NCBI RefSeq assembly: GCF_014154935.1
Contig: NZ_JACEHH010000009.1
Span: 1 to 64,000, forward strand
Length of the DNA stretch: 64,000 nt
Source: Stieleria mannarensis
GTDB taxonomy: Bacteria; Planctomycetota; Planctomycetia; Pirellulales; Pirellulaceae
Reading direction: 5' to 3'
Positions 44,367 through 53,852 of this stretch are shown piece after piece. The position numbers were made by a program, and so were the translations under genes. Numbering within the stretch: position 1 is the stretch's first letter; each line of letters starts with the position of its first letter. Below the pieces are notes generated by a model. It did no database searches and was not told the origin of the DNA. It saw nothing but the letters and a program-made list of their open reading frames with translations.

Positions 44367-45643
44367 GGCCGCGCCGCCACGGGGGCCTCGCTGATCACGA
44401 CGGCGTCACGCAGACGTTTAACATACTCCGTCGGCTGGTCGTCGTGGCAGTGCAAATGCAGAAGAGTCTGGCCGCGCTGCACGCGATCGCCGATTCGCAC
44501 CTGCATGGTGATGCCGACGGTCGGGTCGATGGGGTCGCCCAGCAGGCGACGTCCGCCTCCGAGCGAGATGACGGTCGAGCCGATTTGTTGGCAATCGAGA
44601 TGTTGGACGTAGCCATCGTGCCGGGAGTCAACCGCCCATCCGGGGGCGGCGGTTAAATCCCCCGTCCAGTGTCCGCCTTGGGCGGCCACCATCGCCAAGA
44701 AACGTTCCATCGCCGACCCGTCGTCCAGGGCTTGGTTCAGGCGCGTCAGGGCGTCCTGGCGATCTGCCGCGACCGAGACAGCGACCAGCACGCGTGCGGA
44801 CAATTCCAAGGTCAGCTCGCGGACGGCACCGATCGCGGGATCCGAACGCTGCTCGCCTTTTAAAACCGCCACCGCTTCGTTGACTTCGATCGCGTTGCCG
44901 ACCGCTTTGCCCAACGGCTGGTCCATGTCGGAGATCAACACGGTGGTGGGCAGCCCGGCGGCGTTGCCGACTTGTTCGATCGAATCCGCCAGCGCCCTGG
45001 CGTCTTCGAGTGTCTTCATGAACGCCGCCCCACCGACTTTGACGTCCATCACCAGGGCGTCCAGACTGGCGGCCAGTTTCTTGCTCAGGATACTGGCGGT
45101 GATCAACGGGATCGACTCCACCGTCCCGGTCACATCACGCAGCGCGTACAGTCGGCGATCGGCCGGCGCGATCCGCTCGCTCGCACTGACGATGAAGGCA
45201 CCGGCTTGCCGCAAGACGTCAGCGGATTCGCTTTCGGACAGATTGGTGCGGAATCCGGGGATCGCCTCCAGCTTGTCCAACGTCCCGCCGGTCAGCCCCA
45301 ACCCGCGTCCGCTGATCATCGGCACGTGGACGTCACAGGCGGCCAACAGGGGCGCCAAAATCAGCGAGACCTTGTCGCCCAGTCCACCGGTGCTGTGCTT
45401 GTCCACACGAGGCGTCTGGCCGGACACGTCACGCGGCAGCACGTCGCCGCTGCGGAGCATCGCCCGGGTCAGCGCCGCCGTCTCCCCGGCAGTCATCCCC
45501 TGCAAGCAGACCGCCATGGCGAACGCGGACATCTGGTAATCGGCCACGTTGCCGTTGCAGAACCCGTCGATCAAAAAACGAATTTCTTCCTCACCGAGCG
45601 GTTCGCCGTCGCGTTTCTTGGCAAGCAGGTTGGCGGTAAGCAT
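44354..45643 (-). CDS. deoA: Thymidine / pyrimidine-nucleoside phosphorylase
   Basis: 429 residues. KHSTGGLGDKVSLILAPLLA (82-101) and the family signature SGRGLGLTGGTLDKLEA (111-127) identify the family; the N-terminus MLTANLLAKKRDGEPLGEEE is the expected alpha domain. It phosphorolyses pyrimidine nucleosides to base and (deoxy)ribose 1-phosphate. Thymidine phosphorylase (DeoA) and pyrimidine-nucleoside phosphorylase (Pdp) are difficult to separate by eye. ATG 45643. Located upstream of cdd, divergent from htrA-like gene over 94 bp. Confidence 0.92.
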   Translation of the reverse strand: MLTANLLAKKRDGEPLGEEEIRFLIDGFCNGNVADYQMSAFAMAVCLQGMTAGETAALTRAMLRSGDVLPRDVSGQTPRVDKHSTGGLGDKVSLILAPLLAACDVHVPMISGRGLGLTGGTLDKLEAIPGFRTNLSESESADVLRQAGAFIVSASERIAPADRRLYALRDVTGTVESIPLITASILSKKLAASLDALVMDVKVGGAAFMKTLEDARALADSIEQVGNAAGLPTTVLISDMDQPLGKAVGNAIEVNEAVAVLKGEQRSDPAIGAVRELTLELSARVLVAVSVAADRQDALTRLNQALDDGSAMERFLAMVAAQGGHWTGDLTAAPGWAVDSRHDGYVQHLDCQQIGSTVISLGGGRRLLGDPIDPTVGITMQVRIGDRVQRGQTLLHLHCHDDQPTEYVKRLRDAVVISEAPVAARPLIF

Positions 45644-45737
45644 GCGGATGACCGTGGTAGGCAGGGTCGCTATAGTGGATTGAGTCTACGATGATCGTGC
45701 CACGTGTTTCAGTATCTGTCGACCTGTAGGAACATTG

Positions 45738-47090
45738 ATGTTGTTTTCCCGAATTTTTATTGCATTGGTTTTTTCGGGGCTCACCACGATGCTGGTCACC
45801 GCGTGCCTGGCCGATGACGCCGAATCAAAAGAGGCAGCGTCCCAGTCGCAGCAACCCGAAGCGAAGCGGTTGGATTCAGCGGTTTCTCAGGACACGCCCA
45901 GCGAACAGGCCAGCGAACAGGCCAGCGAACAGGCCAGCGAACAGGCCAGCGAGCAGGTTGCCGAAACAGAGAACGCAGCTTCCAGCGCCGACGGGAAACC
46001 GATCGGAACCGATCCCGAAGTCGCCAGTTCGGAAGTGCTTGCCGCCTTGCAAGCCGGGCCGCGGGCGTTGTCCCTGGCGTTTCGGATGGCCGCCAAGCGA
46101 GCGACGCCTTCGGTCGTCGTCTTGTACGCCTATGGCCAAAACGGTGGTCCGGGTGGTCCCAGCGATCCCGACGAGACGGAAACGCCTGAGGACGAATTGC
46201 CGCTGTTGGAGCGGGCCGAGATTCCCACGCCGCCTCCGGCCGAAGAAAAATTGACCGGTCTGGGATCGGGCGTGATCGTCTCGGAGGACGGGTTGATCAT
46301 CACCAACAACCACGTGATCACCGGGGCAACGCGGGTGGTCGTTCAATTACCCGATGAAACCCGTGTCGACGCCGACGTGGTCCGCGGCGATCCCGACAGC
46401 GACGTGGCCATGGTGCGGGTGAAATTTTCCGAAAAACTGGATCCGATCACCGTTGGAGACAGCGACAAGTTGGAAATCGGCGACTGGGTGCTGGCGATCG
46501 GCAGCCCGTTCAAGCTGGAAGCGACCGTCAGTGCGGGGATCATCAGCGGAAAAAATCGCCGACTCGATCGCATTCGCCGCAGCAGCATGTTGCAGACCGA
46601 TGCCGCGATCAATCCCGGCAACTCCGGCGGGGCGCTGATCGATTTGGACGGGAAAGTCGTCGGGATCAGCACCGCGATCGCCACCCGCAGCGGTTTTTAT
46701 CAGGGCGTCGGGTTCGCGATCCCGATCAATCAGGCCCGCTGGATCGCCGACGAACTGGATCGACACGGCAAAGTCCGCCGCGCGGCGATCGGGACCACCC
46801 TGGTGGAACTCAAACCCCGGATCGCAAAACAATTCAATTTGGAGCCGTATTCTGGTATCCTGGTGTATCAGATCATCAAGGGATCGGTCGCCGAGCAGGC
46901 AGGGATTCAGCCTCAGGACGTGATCGTGGAATTTGCCGGTGAACAGGTGCGTGATTCCATCGGTCTACAGAAAGCCATCGAACGCAAACCGATCGGTTCG
47001 AAGCAGCCGATCGTCGTCCGGCGTCAGGGAAAACGCGTCGAATTGACCGTCGAATTGGCCACCGTCGATGATCCGACCGGTCAAGATTGA
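45738..47090 (+). CDS. HtrA/DegP-family trypsin-like protease with one PDZ domain
   Basis: 450 residues from ATG 45738. An N-terminal hydrophobic signal ends with a possible lipobox (LVTAC, Cys23), so it may be a lipoprotein or a cleaved periplasmic protein. A low-complexity segment with five SEQA-type units (about 55-74) follows. The S1C protease has the catalytic triad His192 (NNHVI), Asp222 (SDVAMV) and Ser296 (INPGNSGGAL). A single PDZ domain (about 355-445) carries GILVYQIIKGSVAEQAGIQP. Two-domain HtrA proteins degrade or fold misassembled envelope proteins. A putative ribosome site (TAGGAAC) precedes the ATG. It neighbours a Prc protease 146 bp downstream on the same strand. Confidence 0.93.
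   Translation: MLFSRIFIALVFSGLTTMLVTACLADDAESKEAASQSQQPEAKRLDSAVSQDTPSEQASEQASEQASEQASEQVAETENAASSADGKPIGTDPEVASSEVLAALQAGPRALSLAFRMAAKRATPSVVVLYAYGQNGGPGGPSDPDETETPEDELPLLERAEIPTPPPAEEKLTGLGSGVIVSEDGLIITNNHVITGATRVVVQLPDETRVDADVVRGDPDSDVAMVRVKFSEKLDPITVGDSDKLEIGDWVLAIGSPFKLEATVSAGIISGKNRRLDRIRRSSMLQTDAAINPGNSGGALIDLDGKVVGISTAIATRSGFYQGVGFAIPINQARWIADELDRHGKVRRAAIGTTLVELKPRIAKQFNLEPYSGILVYQIIKGSVAEQAGIQPQDVIVEFAGEQVRDSIGLQKAIERKPIGSKQPIVVRRQGKRVELTVELATVDDPTGQD
45900..45959 (+). repeat. 12-bp in-frame repeat AGCGAACAGGCC
   Basis: Four perfect AGCGAACAGGCC units plus one AGCGAGCAGGTT, coding Ser-Glu-Gln-Ala repeats in the HtrA linker. Copy number can change in frame. Confidence 0.9.
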
Positions 47091-47236
47091 GAAACCAACA
47101 TTGTCTGCGTTTCGTCTCTTTCCTACCATTCCACATCGGCCCAGCTTGCGAGGGCCTATGATGGAGGTAGTCCCGCCGGGAAACACCGCCTTTTTCATCC
47201 CCCCACCACCCACTACCTGAAAACCGGACCAATCAT

Positions 47237-49336
47237 ATGGATCGCTGTTTCACCATGCGCACGATCGTCACCGCCGCGGTTTTGGCTTGTTTGGCTTGCG
47301 CCGGTCCCATCGAAACGACCTGGTCCCAACCGGCCACCCCCGTGCTGCCGGGCTCCGACCAGGCCGCCGCCGTCTCGACACCCGCTCAGGCCACCGCCCA
47401 GGATCGACGCATTGCGAAACTGATCGCGTCCTTGATTCCCAAATTTCACATCTCCTCGGCCGAACTGGACGACACGATCAGCGAGCGAGCCCTCGATCTG
47501 TACCTGGATCGGTTCGACCCGCTGAAGCTGTACTTTTACCAGTCCGACATCGACGAATTTTCGCAGTACCGCCACCAGATCGACGACATGGTCAAAGGCG
47601 GCGATCTGAGCTTGGCCTACAGGATTTTCAATCGATTCACCCAGCGGGTCGACGAACGCGTTGCGGTGGCGCTTGAATTGCTGGATTCCGAATTCGATTT
47701 CGGCAAAGACGAATACATCATTGTCGACGCCGACGCAGCCGAGTACGCCAAGAATCCCCAGGAAGCCACCGAGCGTTGGCGGCGTCAGATCAAATACGCC
47801 CTGCTGGATCTGCGGGACGACGACACCGAAGGCGACGAGGCTCGCGACTTGTTGCGTCGCCGCTACAATCGCTACGCACGACGATTCAAGTCCTACAGCA
47901 ACGACGATCTGTTGGAAGCCTACCTGACGTCGGTGACCAGCGCCTTCGATCCCCACTCGACCTACATGTCGCCGTCGACCCTGGATGATTTCAACATCTC
48001 GATGGGATTGAAATTGCAAGGGATCGGTGCGGCACTGCGTGAAAAAGACGGCAACACCGTCGTGATGCAAATCATTCCCGGCGGAGCGGCCGATAAAGAT
48101 CAACGGCTGAAACCCGATGACGTGATCGTCTCGGTCGGTCAAGGCGAAGAAGGGCCGATGGTCGACATCGTCGAAATGCCACTGCAAGACGTGGTCAGCA
48201 TGATCCGCGGCAACGCCGGCACCGTCGTCCGCTTGGGCGTCAAAGTGAGCGGCAAGGGCAAGGTCGAAACCTACAAGATCACACGCGCCAAAGTCGAACT
48301 GGAACAGTCGGCCGCCCGCGGAAAGGTCCTCGATCACACCCTGCCCGATGGCAGCGTTCGCAAGATCGGTTTCATCAACTTGCCCAGCTTCTACATGGAC
48401 ATGCAAGCGGCTCGTGAAAACCGAACCGATTTCCGCAGCAGCACCCGCGACGTCCGCAACATCCTGATGGATTTCAAAAGCAAGGGTGTCGAAGGTGTGG
48501 TCATCGATCTCAGCCGTAACGGCGGCGGATCGTTGACCGAAGCGATCAACCTGACCGGGCTGTTCATCAACCGTGGCCCCGTGGTTCAGGTCAAAGACTC
48601 ACGCGGTCAAATCCAGCAGTACAACGACGAAGAAATCGGCACCGTGTGGAGCGGACCGCTGGTCGTGCTGACCAGCAAGTTCAGCGCCAGTGCCAGCGAG
48701 ATCTTTGCCGGTGCGATCAAAGATTACAACCGCGGCATCATCGTCGGCGATCCGGCCACGCACGGCAAAGGCACCGTGCAAACGCTGATGGACCTCGGCG
48801 AGCGACTGTTCCTGACACAACGTCAAAACTACGGGGCGCTGAAAGTCACGCTGCAACAGTTCTATCTGCCCGACGGCGAAAGCACCCAACGCGGCGGCGT
48901 GGCGGCGGACATCGTGCTGCCCAGTTTGACCCAGAAAATGGATGTCGCCGAAGGGGACCTGAAGTACGCCTTGGAAGAGGACCGCATCAATGGTGCTCGC
49001 CACGACATCTACAACCTGGTGCCCAGCGACCTGCTGACCCAGTTGCGACAAAACTCCGAGCAACGCGTCAAATCCGACGAAGAGTTTGTCGATCTGATGC
49101 GACGCATCGAATTGTTTGTCAAACAGAAGGAAGAAAAAACGGTTCCGCTGGAGGAAACCGCCTTCATGCAGCGACGTGATGAACTGGACGCTCAAAAAGA
49201 AGAAGAAAAGGAAGAGTTGGAGCAGGAGACGGACAAAGAAGTTTTCCGCGACACGTTCTACAACCGCGAAGTGATCAACATCGCCGCCGACTACATCGAA
49301 GGGTTGCGGCGCGAAAAGCTGGTCCGGGCCAACTGA
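47237..49336 (+). CDS. prc: Carboxyl-terminal processing protease (Prc/Tsp, S41)
   Basis: 699 residues with a signal peptide (MRTIVTAAVLACLACAG). An N-terminal helical region (about 60-200) with YLTSVTSAFDPHSTYMSPST precedes a PDZ domain (about 255-345, IGAALREKDGNTVVMQIIPG) and an S41 protease core with catalytic Ser in SKFSASASEIFAGA (about residue 484) and Lys in HGKGTVQT (about 510). A C-terminal helical domain (from about 560) rich in Glu/Lys completes it, as in E. coli Tsp. It degrades C-terminally tagged or envelope proteins. It probably acts in the same compartment as the upstream HtrA-like protease. ATG 47237. Confidence 0.94.
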   Translation: MDRCFTMRTIVTAAVLACLACAGPIETTWSQPATPVLPGSDQAAAVSTPAQATAQDRRIAKLIASLIPKFHISSAELDDTISERALDLYLDRFDPLKLYFYQSDIDEFSQYRHQIDDMVKGGDLSLAYRIFNRFTQRVDERVAVALELLDSEFDFGKDEYIIVDADAAEYAKNPQEATERWRRQIKYALLDLRDDDTEGDEARDLLRRRYNRYARRFKSYSNDDLLEAYLTSVTSAFDPHSTYMSPSTLDDFNISMGLKLQGIGAALREKDGNTVVMQIIPGGAADKDQRLKPDDVIVSVGQGEEGPMVDIVEMPLQDVVSMIRGNAGTVVRLGVKVSGKGKVETYKITRAKVELEQSAARGKVLDHTLPDGSVRKIGFINLPSFYMDMQAARENRTDFRSSTRDVRNILMDFKSKGVEGVVIDLSRNGGGSLTEAINLTGLFINRGPVVQVKDSRGQIQQYNDEEIGTVWSGPLVVLTSKFSASASEIFAGAIKDYNRGIIVGDPATHGKGTVQTLMDLGERLFLTQRQNYGALKVTLQQFYLPDGESTQRGGVAADIVLPSLTQKMDVAEGDLKYALEEDRINGARHDIYNLVPSDLLTQLRQNSEQRVKSDEEFVDLMRRIELFVKQKEEKTVPLEETAFMQRRDELDAQKEEEKEELEQETDKEVFRDTFYNREVINIAADYIEGLRREKLVRAN

Positions 49337-49344
49337 GACGCAGC

Positions 49345-49425
49345 ACGACGCAATGCCAGCACGACGCGTAAGCGAGTGGCCTGCGCTTCGTGAGCTGTCG
49401 ACACGCGCCGCTCGCTAACGCTTCC
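49345..49425. repeat. REP-like inverted repeat, copy 1
   Basis: Left arm CGACGCGTAAGCGAGTGG (49362-49379) and right arm CCGCTCGCTAACGCTTCC (49408-49425) form an imperfect hairpin preceded by GCAGCACGACGCAATGCC. Sits between the convergent prc and nagA genes. The same element occurs at 52472-52559. Confidence 0.85.
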
Positions 49426-49439
49426 CGCTGGCAAGCGGA

Positions 49440-50351
49440 TCAACCGTCTAACACACGTCGTGGGTTGGTCCGCGTCCAACGATCAATCCGATCGGGATCG
49501 ATGCCCAGGTGACGGCCGAGCATTTCGGCCATCTGCGGCATCGTGGTCGCGCATCCGGCAAAGTGCCCGTGACCTTCGGCCCAGGCGGCCAGGTGCTGGT
49601 CGACTTCGACCATCTGGCCGGCCAAGCGATAAAATCCCGGTCCCAATCCGGCCGCCGCGATCGCGTCGGTCACGATCACGATGTTCTCTTCCGGAATGCA
49701 CTTGCAATAGTTCGCCAGGGCAAACCAGGGGACGTGATGTCCGTCGGCGATCAACGAGATCACCAGTTGATCGGACAGCGAGAGCACCCGCTGGACGATG
49801 TTGTCGTGGCGGTGCATTTGCCCCGGACAGCCGTTGCCCAGGTGGGTGAACATCGACAACCCGGCATCGATCGCTTGTCGCAGCTGCGCGATGGACGCAT
49901 CGCTGTGCCCGGCGGCGACCACGATCGACTGGTCGCACAACCAACGCGTGACCTCGACCGTCCCCGGCATTTCCGGGGCCAGCGTCACCAGCCGCACCCG
50001 CCCGCGTCCCGCGTCGACCAATTGCTTGGCCCGATCGACGGTCGCTTCGCGGACACAATCGACCGGATGGGCGCCGACGAAGCCCGGTTCGGGACTGATG
50101 AACGGGCCTTCGACGTGAATGCCCGCGACGATTTCTGCGATTTCGGCATGCGTCTCGGCGGCCTCGGCGATCCGGCTGATGCGGCCAACCATCGAATCGA
50201 TTTGGTCGGTGATGATCGTCGGCAAGAACGACTCGACACCGTCATCGCGGAGTTGCCGGCATGCGGTCAGGATTGCCTCGTCGGTCAGATCATCGCTGTT
50301 GAAATCGACTCCGTAGTACCCGTTGACCTGCAAATCGACAGAGCCGCTCAT
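49440..50351 (-). CDS. nagA: N-acetylglucosamine-6-phosphate deacetylase-like protein, short form
   Basis: 303 residues. Metal and catalytic residues of the NagA family are present: DLQVNGYYGVDFN (Gln-x-Asn variant of the HxH), Glu81 (HVEGPFI), His149 (AAGHSDA), His170 (FTHLGNG), His205 (IADGHHV) and Asp229 (IVTDAI). The usual N-terminal beta-sandwich strand region is absent, because the protein starts directly at the amidohydrolase barrel, and the C-terminus (IDRWTRTNPRRVLDG) stops before the typical closing strands. It hydrolyses GlcNAc-6-P to GlcN-6-P and acetate. Its ATG overlaps the nagB stop (ATGA). The upstream frame to 50480 lies inside nagB and is rejected. Confidence 0.85.
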   Translation of the reverse strand: MSGSVDLQVNGYYGVDFNSDDLTDEAILTACRQLRDDGVESFLPTIITDQIDSMVGRISRIAEAAETHAEIAEIVAGIHVEGPFISPEPGFVGAHPVDCVREATVDRAKQLVDAGRGRVRLVTLAPEMPGTVEVTRWLCDQSIVVAAGHSDASIAQLRQAIDAGLSMFTHLGNGCPGQMHRHDNIVQRVLSLSDQLVISLIADGHHVPWFALANYCKCIPEENIVIVTDAIAAAGLGPGFYRLAGQMVEVDQHLAAWAEGHGHFAGCATTMPQMAEMLGRHLGIDPDRIDRWTRTNPRRVLDG

Positions 50352-51133
50352 TGGAATCGCCCCAACGTTGCTTTGACGTCTTCGGGAATCTTGCATGCCG
50401 CGGCATCGTCGATGATCAACGTCGTCCCGTCGTGGTTTCGCAAGATGCTGGCGGGGACCTCCGTGGTGATCGGGCCGCACAGGGTGTCGCGGACGGCCGC
50501 CGCCTTGCGCTCGTCGGGCACGCTGCAGTAGATGTGTTTGGTTTTCAAGATCTGTTTGACCGACATGCTGATCGCGTGGGTGGGGACCTCGTCCAGCGAG
50601 CCGAACCAGCCTTCACCGACTTGCTGCATGCGGCACTCGTGGTCCAATTGGACGATCAGGTAGGGCGATTCGGTTTCGAAGTCCGCCGGCGGATCGTTGA
50701 AGGCCAGGTGACCGTTTTCACCGATCCCGACCAGCGCCACGTCGACGGTGACGGCCGCGATTTTGGCGGCCGCCTGGCGGACCGTCTCCTCGGCGTCGCT
50801 GTCACCGGCCAAGTAGTGAAATGAAGCCAATGGAACCTGGTCGACAAACCGCTGTTTCAGATACCCGCAAAACGATGCCGGATGCTCCTGGCCGATCCCG
50901 ATGTATTCGTCTAAATGAAATCCGTGCACGCGGCTCCAATCGATGTCATCTTGGGCAACCAGATGTGACAGCACTTCGAACTGGGACGCGCCGGTCGCCA
51001 CGATTAAGTACGCCTGGCCGTTGTTCTTGATGGCATCGCGAAGGTCTTGGGCGGCATGTTGGGCGGCGTAACGCCCCATTTCGGATGGGGTTGGGGTGAC
51101 AATGGTCTTCACAGTAGTCCCGAATGGCTCCAT
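50348..51133 (-). CDS. nagB: Glucosamine-6-phosphate deaminase
   Basis: 261 residues from ATG 51133. Motifs HLDEYIGIGQEHPASF (Asp75-Glu76) and VGIGENGHLAFNDPP (His142) match NagB; the Asn in GIGENGH is found in some bacterial NagB. Converts GlcN-6-P to fructose 6-phosphate and ammonia. The stop overlaps the start of nagA (ATGA), so both are one transcript for amino-sugar catabolism. The frame continues upstream to 51331 but the extra 66 residues have no family similarity. Exostosin-like gene divergent, 142 bp away. Confidence 0.93.
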   Translation of the reverse strand: MEPFGTTVKTIVTPTPSEMGRYAAQHAAQDLRDAIKNNGQAYLIVATGASQFEVLSHLVAQDDIDWSRVHGFHLDEYIGIGQEHPASFCGYLKQRFVDQVPLASFHYLAGDSDAEETVRQAAAKIAAVTVDVALVGIGENGHLAFNDPPADFETESPYLIVQLDHECRMQQVGEGWFGSLDEVPTHAISMSVKQILKTKHIYCSVPDERKAAAVRDTLCGPITTEVPASILRNHDGTTLIIDDAAACKIPEDVKATLGRFQ

Positions 51134-51275
51134 TGGGTGTCGTGGGTCGACCTGATCTAGCGATCGATCGGTTTGGGTCGTTAGGATCCCGCCGCGGCGA
51201 CAATCAACGGGCCGATCAGGCCGTGCCGCAGCGAGCGCCCGAGATCTTACCAAGTTTTGACCCCCACCTGCGATC

Positions 51276-52439
51276 ATGCCCAACCCATTGGCGAACTTGC
51301 GACGTTTCGGTCTGGCGGTTGAACGCACCATGAAACAGCACCGTTGGTTGATGCGTTACGCGCATTGTCAACGCGTGTTTCACGGCTGGCGCGACGCGGC
51401 ACCGGAGGATCTGCCGGATCGATCGCGAAGTTGTTTGTTGGACTTGCGACGAATCGCCAGCGACGGAGAGCAGGGGCGACGCTTTCACGCCCTGGTCATG
51501 CTGTTGCGGCGTGGCGGATACGATCTCGCCATGGTCCCGCGGTTGGCCTTTTTACAAACCGGCCATCGCACCTTCAAAGCCAGCGCGTTGGCCCGGACGC
51601 GTCCGTTTTTGGAAGACCAACTTCCCGCGGACTTTCGCCCGTTCGACCTCTGTCTGTCCGATGGCACCCGCACGCATCGTCACGCCCGGCGGACCGTGCC
51701 CGTTTTGACGGGAACGAATCAACCGCTCCGGCCGGGAGACCTGCCGATGCCGTACAGTTTTTACCCTGCAGTTTGGGACAACAACGAAGACCAACGGTTC
51801 GACGACTATCGGCGTCGTGAGCGTGTTTGGCGACTGTTCTTCGGCGGCCACTGTTCCCAGGCCTCCTATCGCCGGATCAAGAAGTACACACGGCTTAGGC
51901 CATTGGACCGCTATCGCGTGGTTTGTGAAGTCCATCGCTACTTCACCGATTCAACGCTGTCGATTCAAAGCGACCAGCAACTTGAATCGGCCCAACGGCA
52001 ACGTCACGAAGCGTTCGTCTTGATCGACAACGCGACGTACCGCACCGACGCGAGTCGTTGGTTGGGACTGCTGGCCCAGAGCGACTTTTTTCTGGCCGCC
52101 CCCGGTTGTGATTACCCGCTTTCGCACAACGCCATCGAAGCCATCGCCGTCGGAACCATTCCTGTTTTGGAATACGAATCGCTGTTCACGCCGCCGCTGC
52201 GTGACGGTGAAAACTGCATCGCCTACCGAGGGATCGACGGACTGCGGCATGCCGTGGCGCGGATCGAAATGATGGATCAGGATGACATCCTGCGTCTGCG
52301 ACGCGGCGTGATCGAGTACTACGAATCCCACCTCAGCCCCACGGCGTTTTGCCGTGACTTAGAAAACCAGTCCACCCTGCGTTTGCACCTGTTCCCCTAC
52401 CTGACCCCCGCGGCCGTGCCGGCCCGACGCGCGGGGTAG
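51276..52439 (+). CDS. Exostosin-like (GT47-related) glycosyltransferase
   Basis: 387 residues with no clear signal or membrane segment. The C-terminal part contains SDFFLAAPGCDYPLSHNAIE, AIAVGTIPVLEYESLF and PPLRDGENCIAYRG, patterns of the exostosin-type acceptor/donor domain (F.L.P.G...EA...G.IPV). The N-terminal half has HRWLMRYAHCQRVFHGWRD and many Arg residues. A role in polysaccharide synthesis is likely, but linkage and substrate are not known. ATG 51276 directly follows the short gap from nagB. Confidence 0.6.
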   Translation: MPNPLANLRRFGLAVERTMKQHRWLMRYAHCQRVFHGWRDAAPEDLPDRSRSCLLDLRRIASDGEQGRRFHALVMLLRRGGYDLAMVPRLAFLQTGHRTFKASALARTRPFLEDQLPADFRPFDLCLSDGTRTHRHARRTVPVLTGTNQPLRPGDLPMPYSFYPAVWDNNEDQRFDDYRRRERVWRLFFGGHCSQASYRRIKKYTRLRPLDRYRVVCEVHRYFTDSTLSIQSDQQLESAQRQRHEAFVLIDNATYRTDASRWLGLLAQSDFFLAAPGCDYPLSHNAIEAIAVGTIPVLEYESLFTPPLRDGENCIAYRGIDGLRHAVARIEMMDQDDILRLRRGVIEYYESHLSPTAFCRDLENQSTLRLHLFPYLTPAAVPARRAG

Positions 52440-52471
52440 TTTGCGTGTAAGGACAGGTCGCTGGCATGGAA

Positions 52472-52559
52472 TACCAGCACGACGCAACGCCAGCACGACG
52501 CGTCAGCGAGTGGCAAGCGTTTCATGGGCTGTCGACACAAGCCGCTCGCTAACGCGTCG
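52472..52559. repeat. REP-like inverted repeat, copy 2
   Basis: Left arm CGACGCGTCAGCGAGTGG (52496-52513) and right arm CCGCTCGCTAACGCGTCG (52542-52559) match as an inverted repeat at 16 of 18 positions. It lies between convergent genes and shares its whole layout with 49345-49425. Confidence 0.88.
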
Positions 52560-52571
52560 CGCTCGCAGGTT

Positions 52572-53852
52572 TTACCTACCGGCGCGCAATTCGGACGTCA
52601 TCCGTTCGAATTCCTTGCGGATTGCTGCGTTGTTGAACTCGCGCAACGAGGGGACCTTCAACCTCATCAACGTTTCGAAATCGCGGCGGCCGGTGTTCAT
52701 CAACGCCGCGACGTCGCTGGAGAGTTTGACGGTGTCGTAGGTGTTCATCGCGGTGGCCAGTTTTTTCTGAGCCAGCTTGTTCTCCTTTTCGATCAGCGCG
52801 GCGTTGCGTTTCAGGTACTCGATGTACAAGTTGGCCGTTTCGCGTGTCAGTTCGTTGGAGGCGATGTTGGCTTCCAAGACTTCTCGATCACCGCCGCTGA
52901 CTTCGATCAGGGTCCGCGCTTGTTTGATGTTCTGCTTGGCCTGGGCGGCAAACTCGTTCAATTTCGGGATGTGTTTTTCATTGACGTCGCGAACGAACGT
53001 TTTTTGGATCCGGTCCATCACATGGATCATGACGACGTAGATCCCGTAGTAACGTTTCGAAACATCGAGCGCTTCGCCGCTGTTTTCGGTCAGCTCCTGC
53101 AATTGGACGGTGACATGTTTGATGTTGTCGAAAACCACCGCCATCGTCACGATGTCATCGCCGGAGACGGAGGACAGCAGCGATTCGACACCCTCCTGGT
53201 CGACTTCGACTCCGATTTTGGAAAGCTCTTCGGCAAACGTCTCTTTCAGTTCGGCCAGGGTCTTGGTCTGGCGTTCGATCTCCTCCTCTTCGGCGTCGAT
53301 GCTTTCATCAATCGCTTCTTTGGACAGCTCGAACGGGTTGACCTTGTCGAGCTGACTTTGGTCCTTCGCCCATGACGCCGAAACCCGTTGGCGGCGGTAG
53401 TCGGCGATGTTGGTTCGGGCCTGTGCGATCGCTTCGTTGGCCTCGCGGATTCGTTGGCGGTAGTCGCTGACTTCCGAGACGCTCAGTGCCACGATCGCTT
53501 GATCGAGTAGTTCGTTGATCTGGGCGGAGTTGGATTGTTTGTCCAACTTGAAGGGGATGACCGAGCTGTCGGGAAGGTCGGCGTGCCGGTCGACCAACTC
53601 GCGCGTCTCCTCCAGCGTCGGCAGGACTCGTTCGAACAGGTCGCCGAGGCGCTTGCGCAGCTGGGCGTCACCGATCGTTTCGGAAACGACGGCGATCGTG
53701 GACGGTGCATCGGCACCCTCGACCAGCTCGGTCGCGCCGTCGTCGCCGGCCGGATCGTCCGAGCCGAACATGCCGCTGAGCGGATTCTTTTCGCAACCAC
53801 AGCAGCAGATCACGATTGCCGCAAGCGTCAAACACGGGTGGAAGCGTCGCAT
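52572..53852 (-). CDS. Coiled-coil lipoprotein of unknown function
   Basis: 426 residues from ATG 53852, preceded by CAAAGGATCCCC. A signal peptide (RRFHPCLTLAAIVICCCG) ends with a lipobox-like CCCGC. The mature protein is acidic at first (DDPAGDDGATELVEGADAPS) and then almost wholly alpha-helical with long heptad-like stretches (about 100-420: LAELKETFAEELSKIGVEVD, KQNIKQARTLIEV, LYIEYLKRNAALIEKENKLA). No enzyme motif. Its job is unknown; a periplasmic or membrane scaffold is possible. Confidence 0.65.
   Translation of the reverse strand: MRRFHPCLTLAAIVICCCGCEKNPLSGMFGSDDPAGDDGATELVEGADAPSTIAVVSETIGDAQLRKRLGDLFERVLPTLEETRELVDRHADLPDSSVIPFKLDKQSNSAQINELLDQAIVALSVSEVSDYRQRIREANEAIAQARTNIADYRRQRVSASWAKDQSQLDKVNPFELSKEAIDESIDAEEEEIERQTKTLAELKETFAEELSKIGVEVDQEGVESLLSSVSGDDIVTMAVVFDNIKHVTVQLQELTENSGEALDVSKRYYGIYVVMIHVMDRIQKTFVRDVNEKHIPKLNEFAAQAKQNIKQARTLIEVSGGDREVLEANIASNELTRETANLYIEYLKRNAALIEKENKLAQKKLATAMNTYDTVKLSSDVAALMNTGRRDFETLMRLKVPSLREFNNAAIRKEFERMTSELRAGR

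Noticed and set aside
50352-50480. Longer nagA N-terminus
   Set aside because: It lies wholly inside nagB; the ATGA overlap at 50348-50351 gives a natural start.
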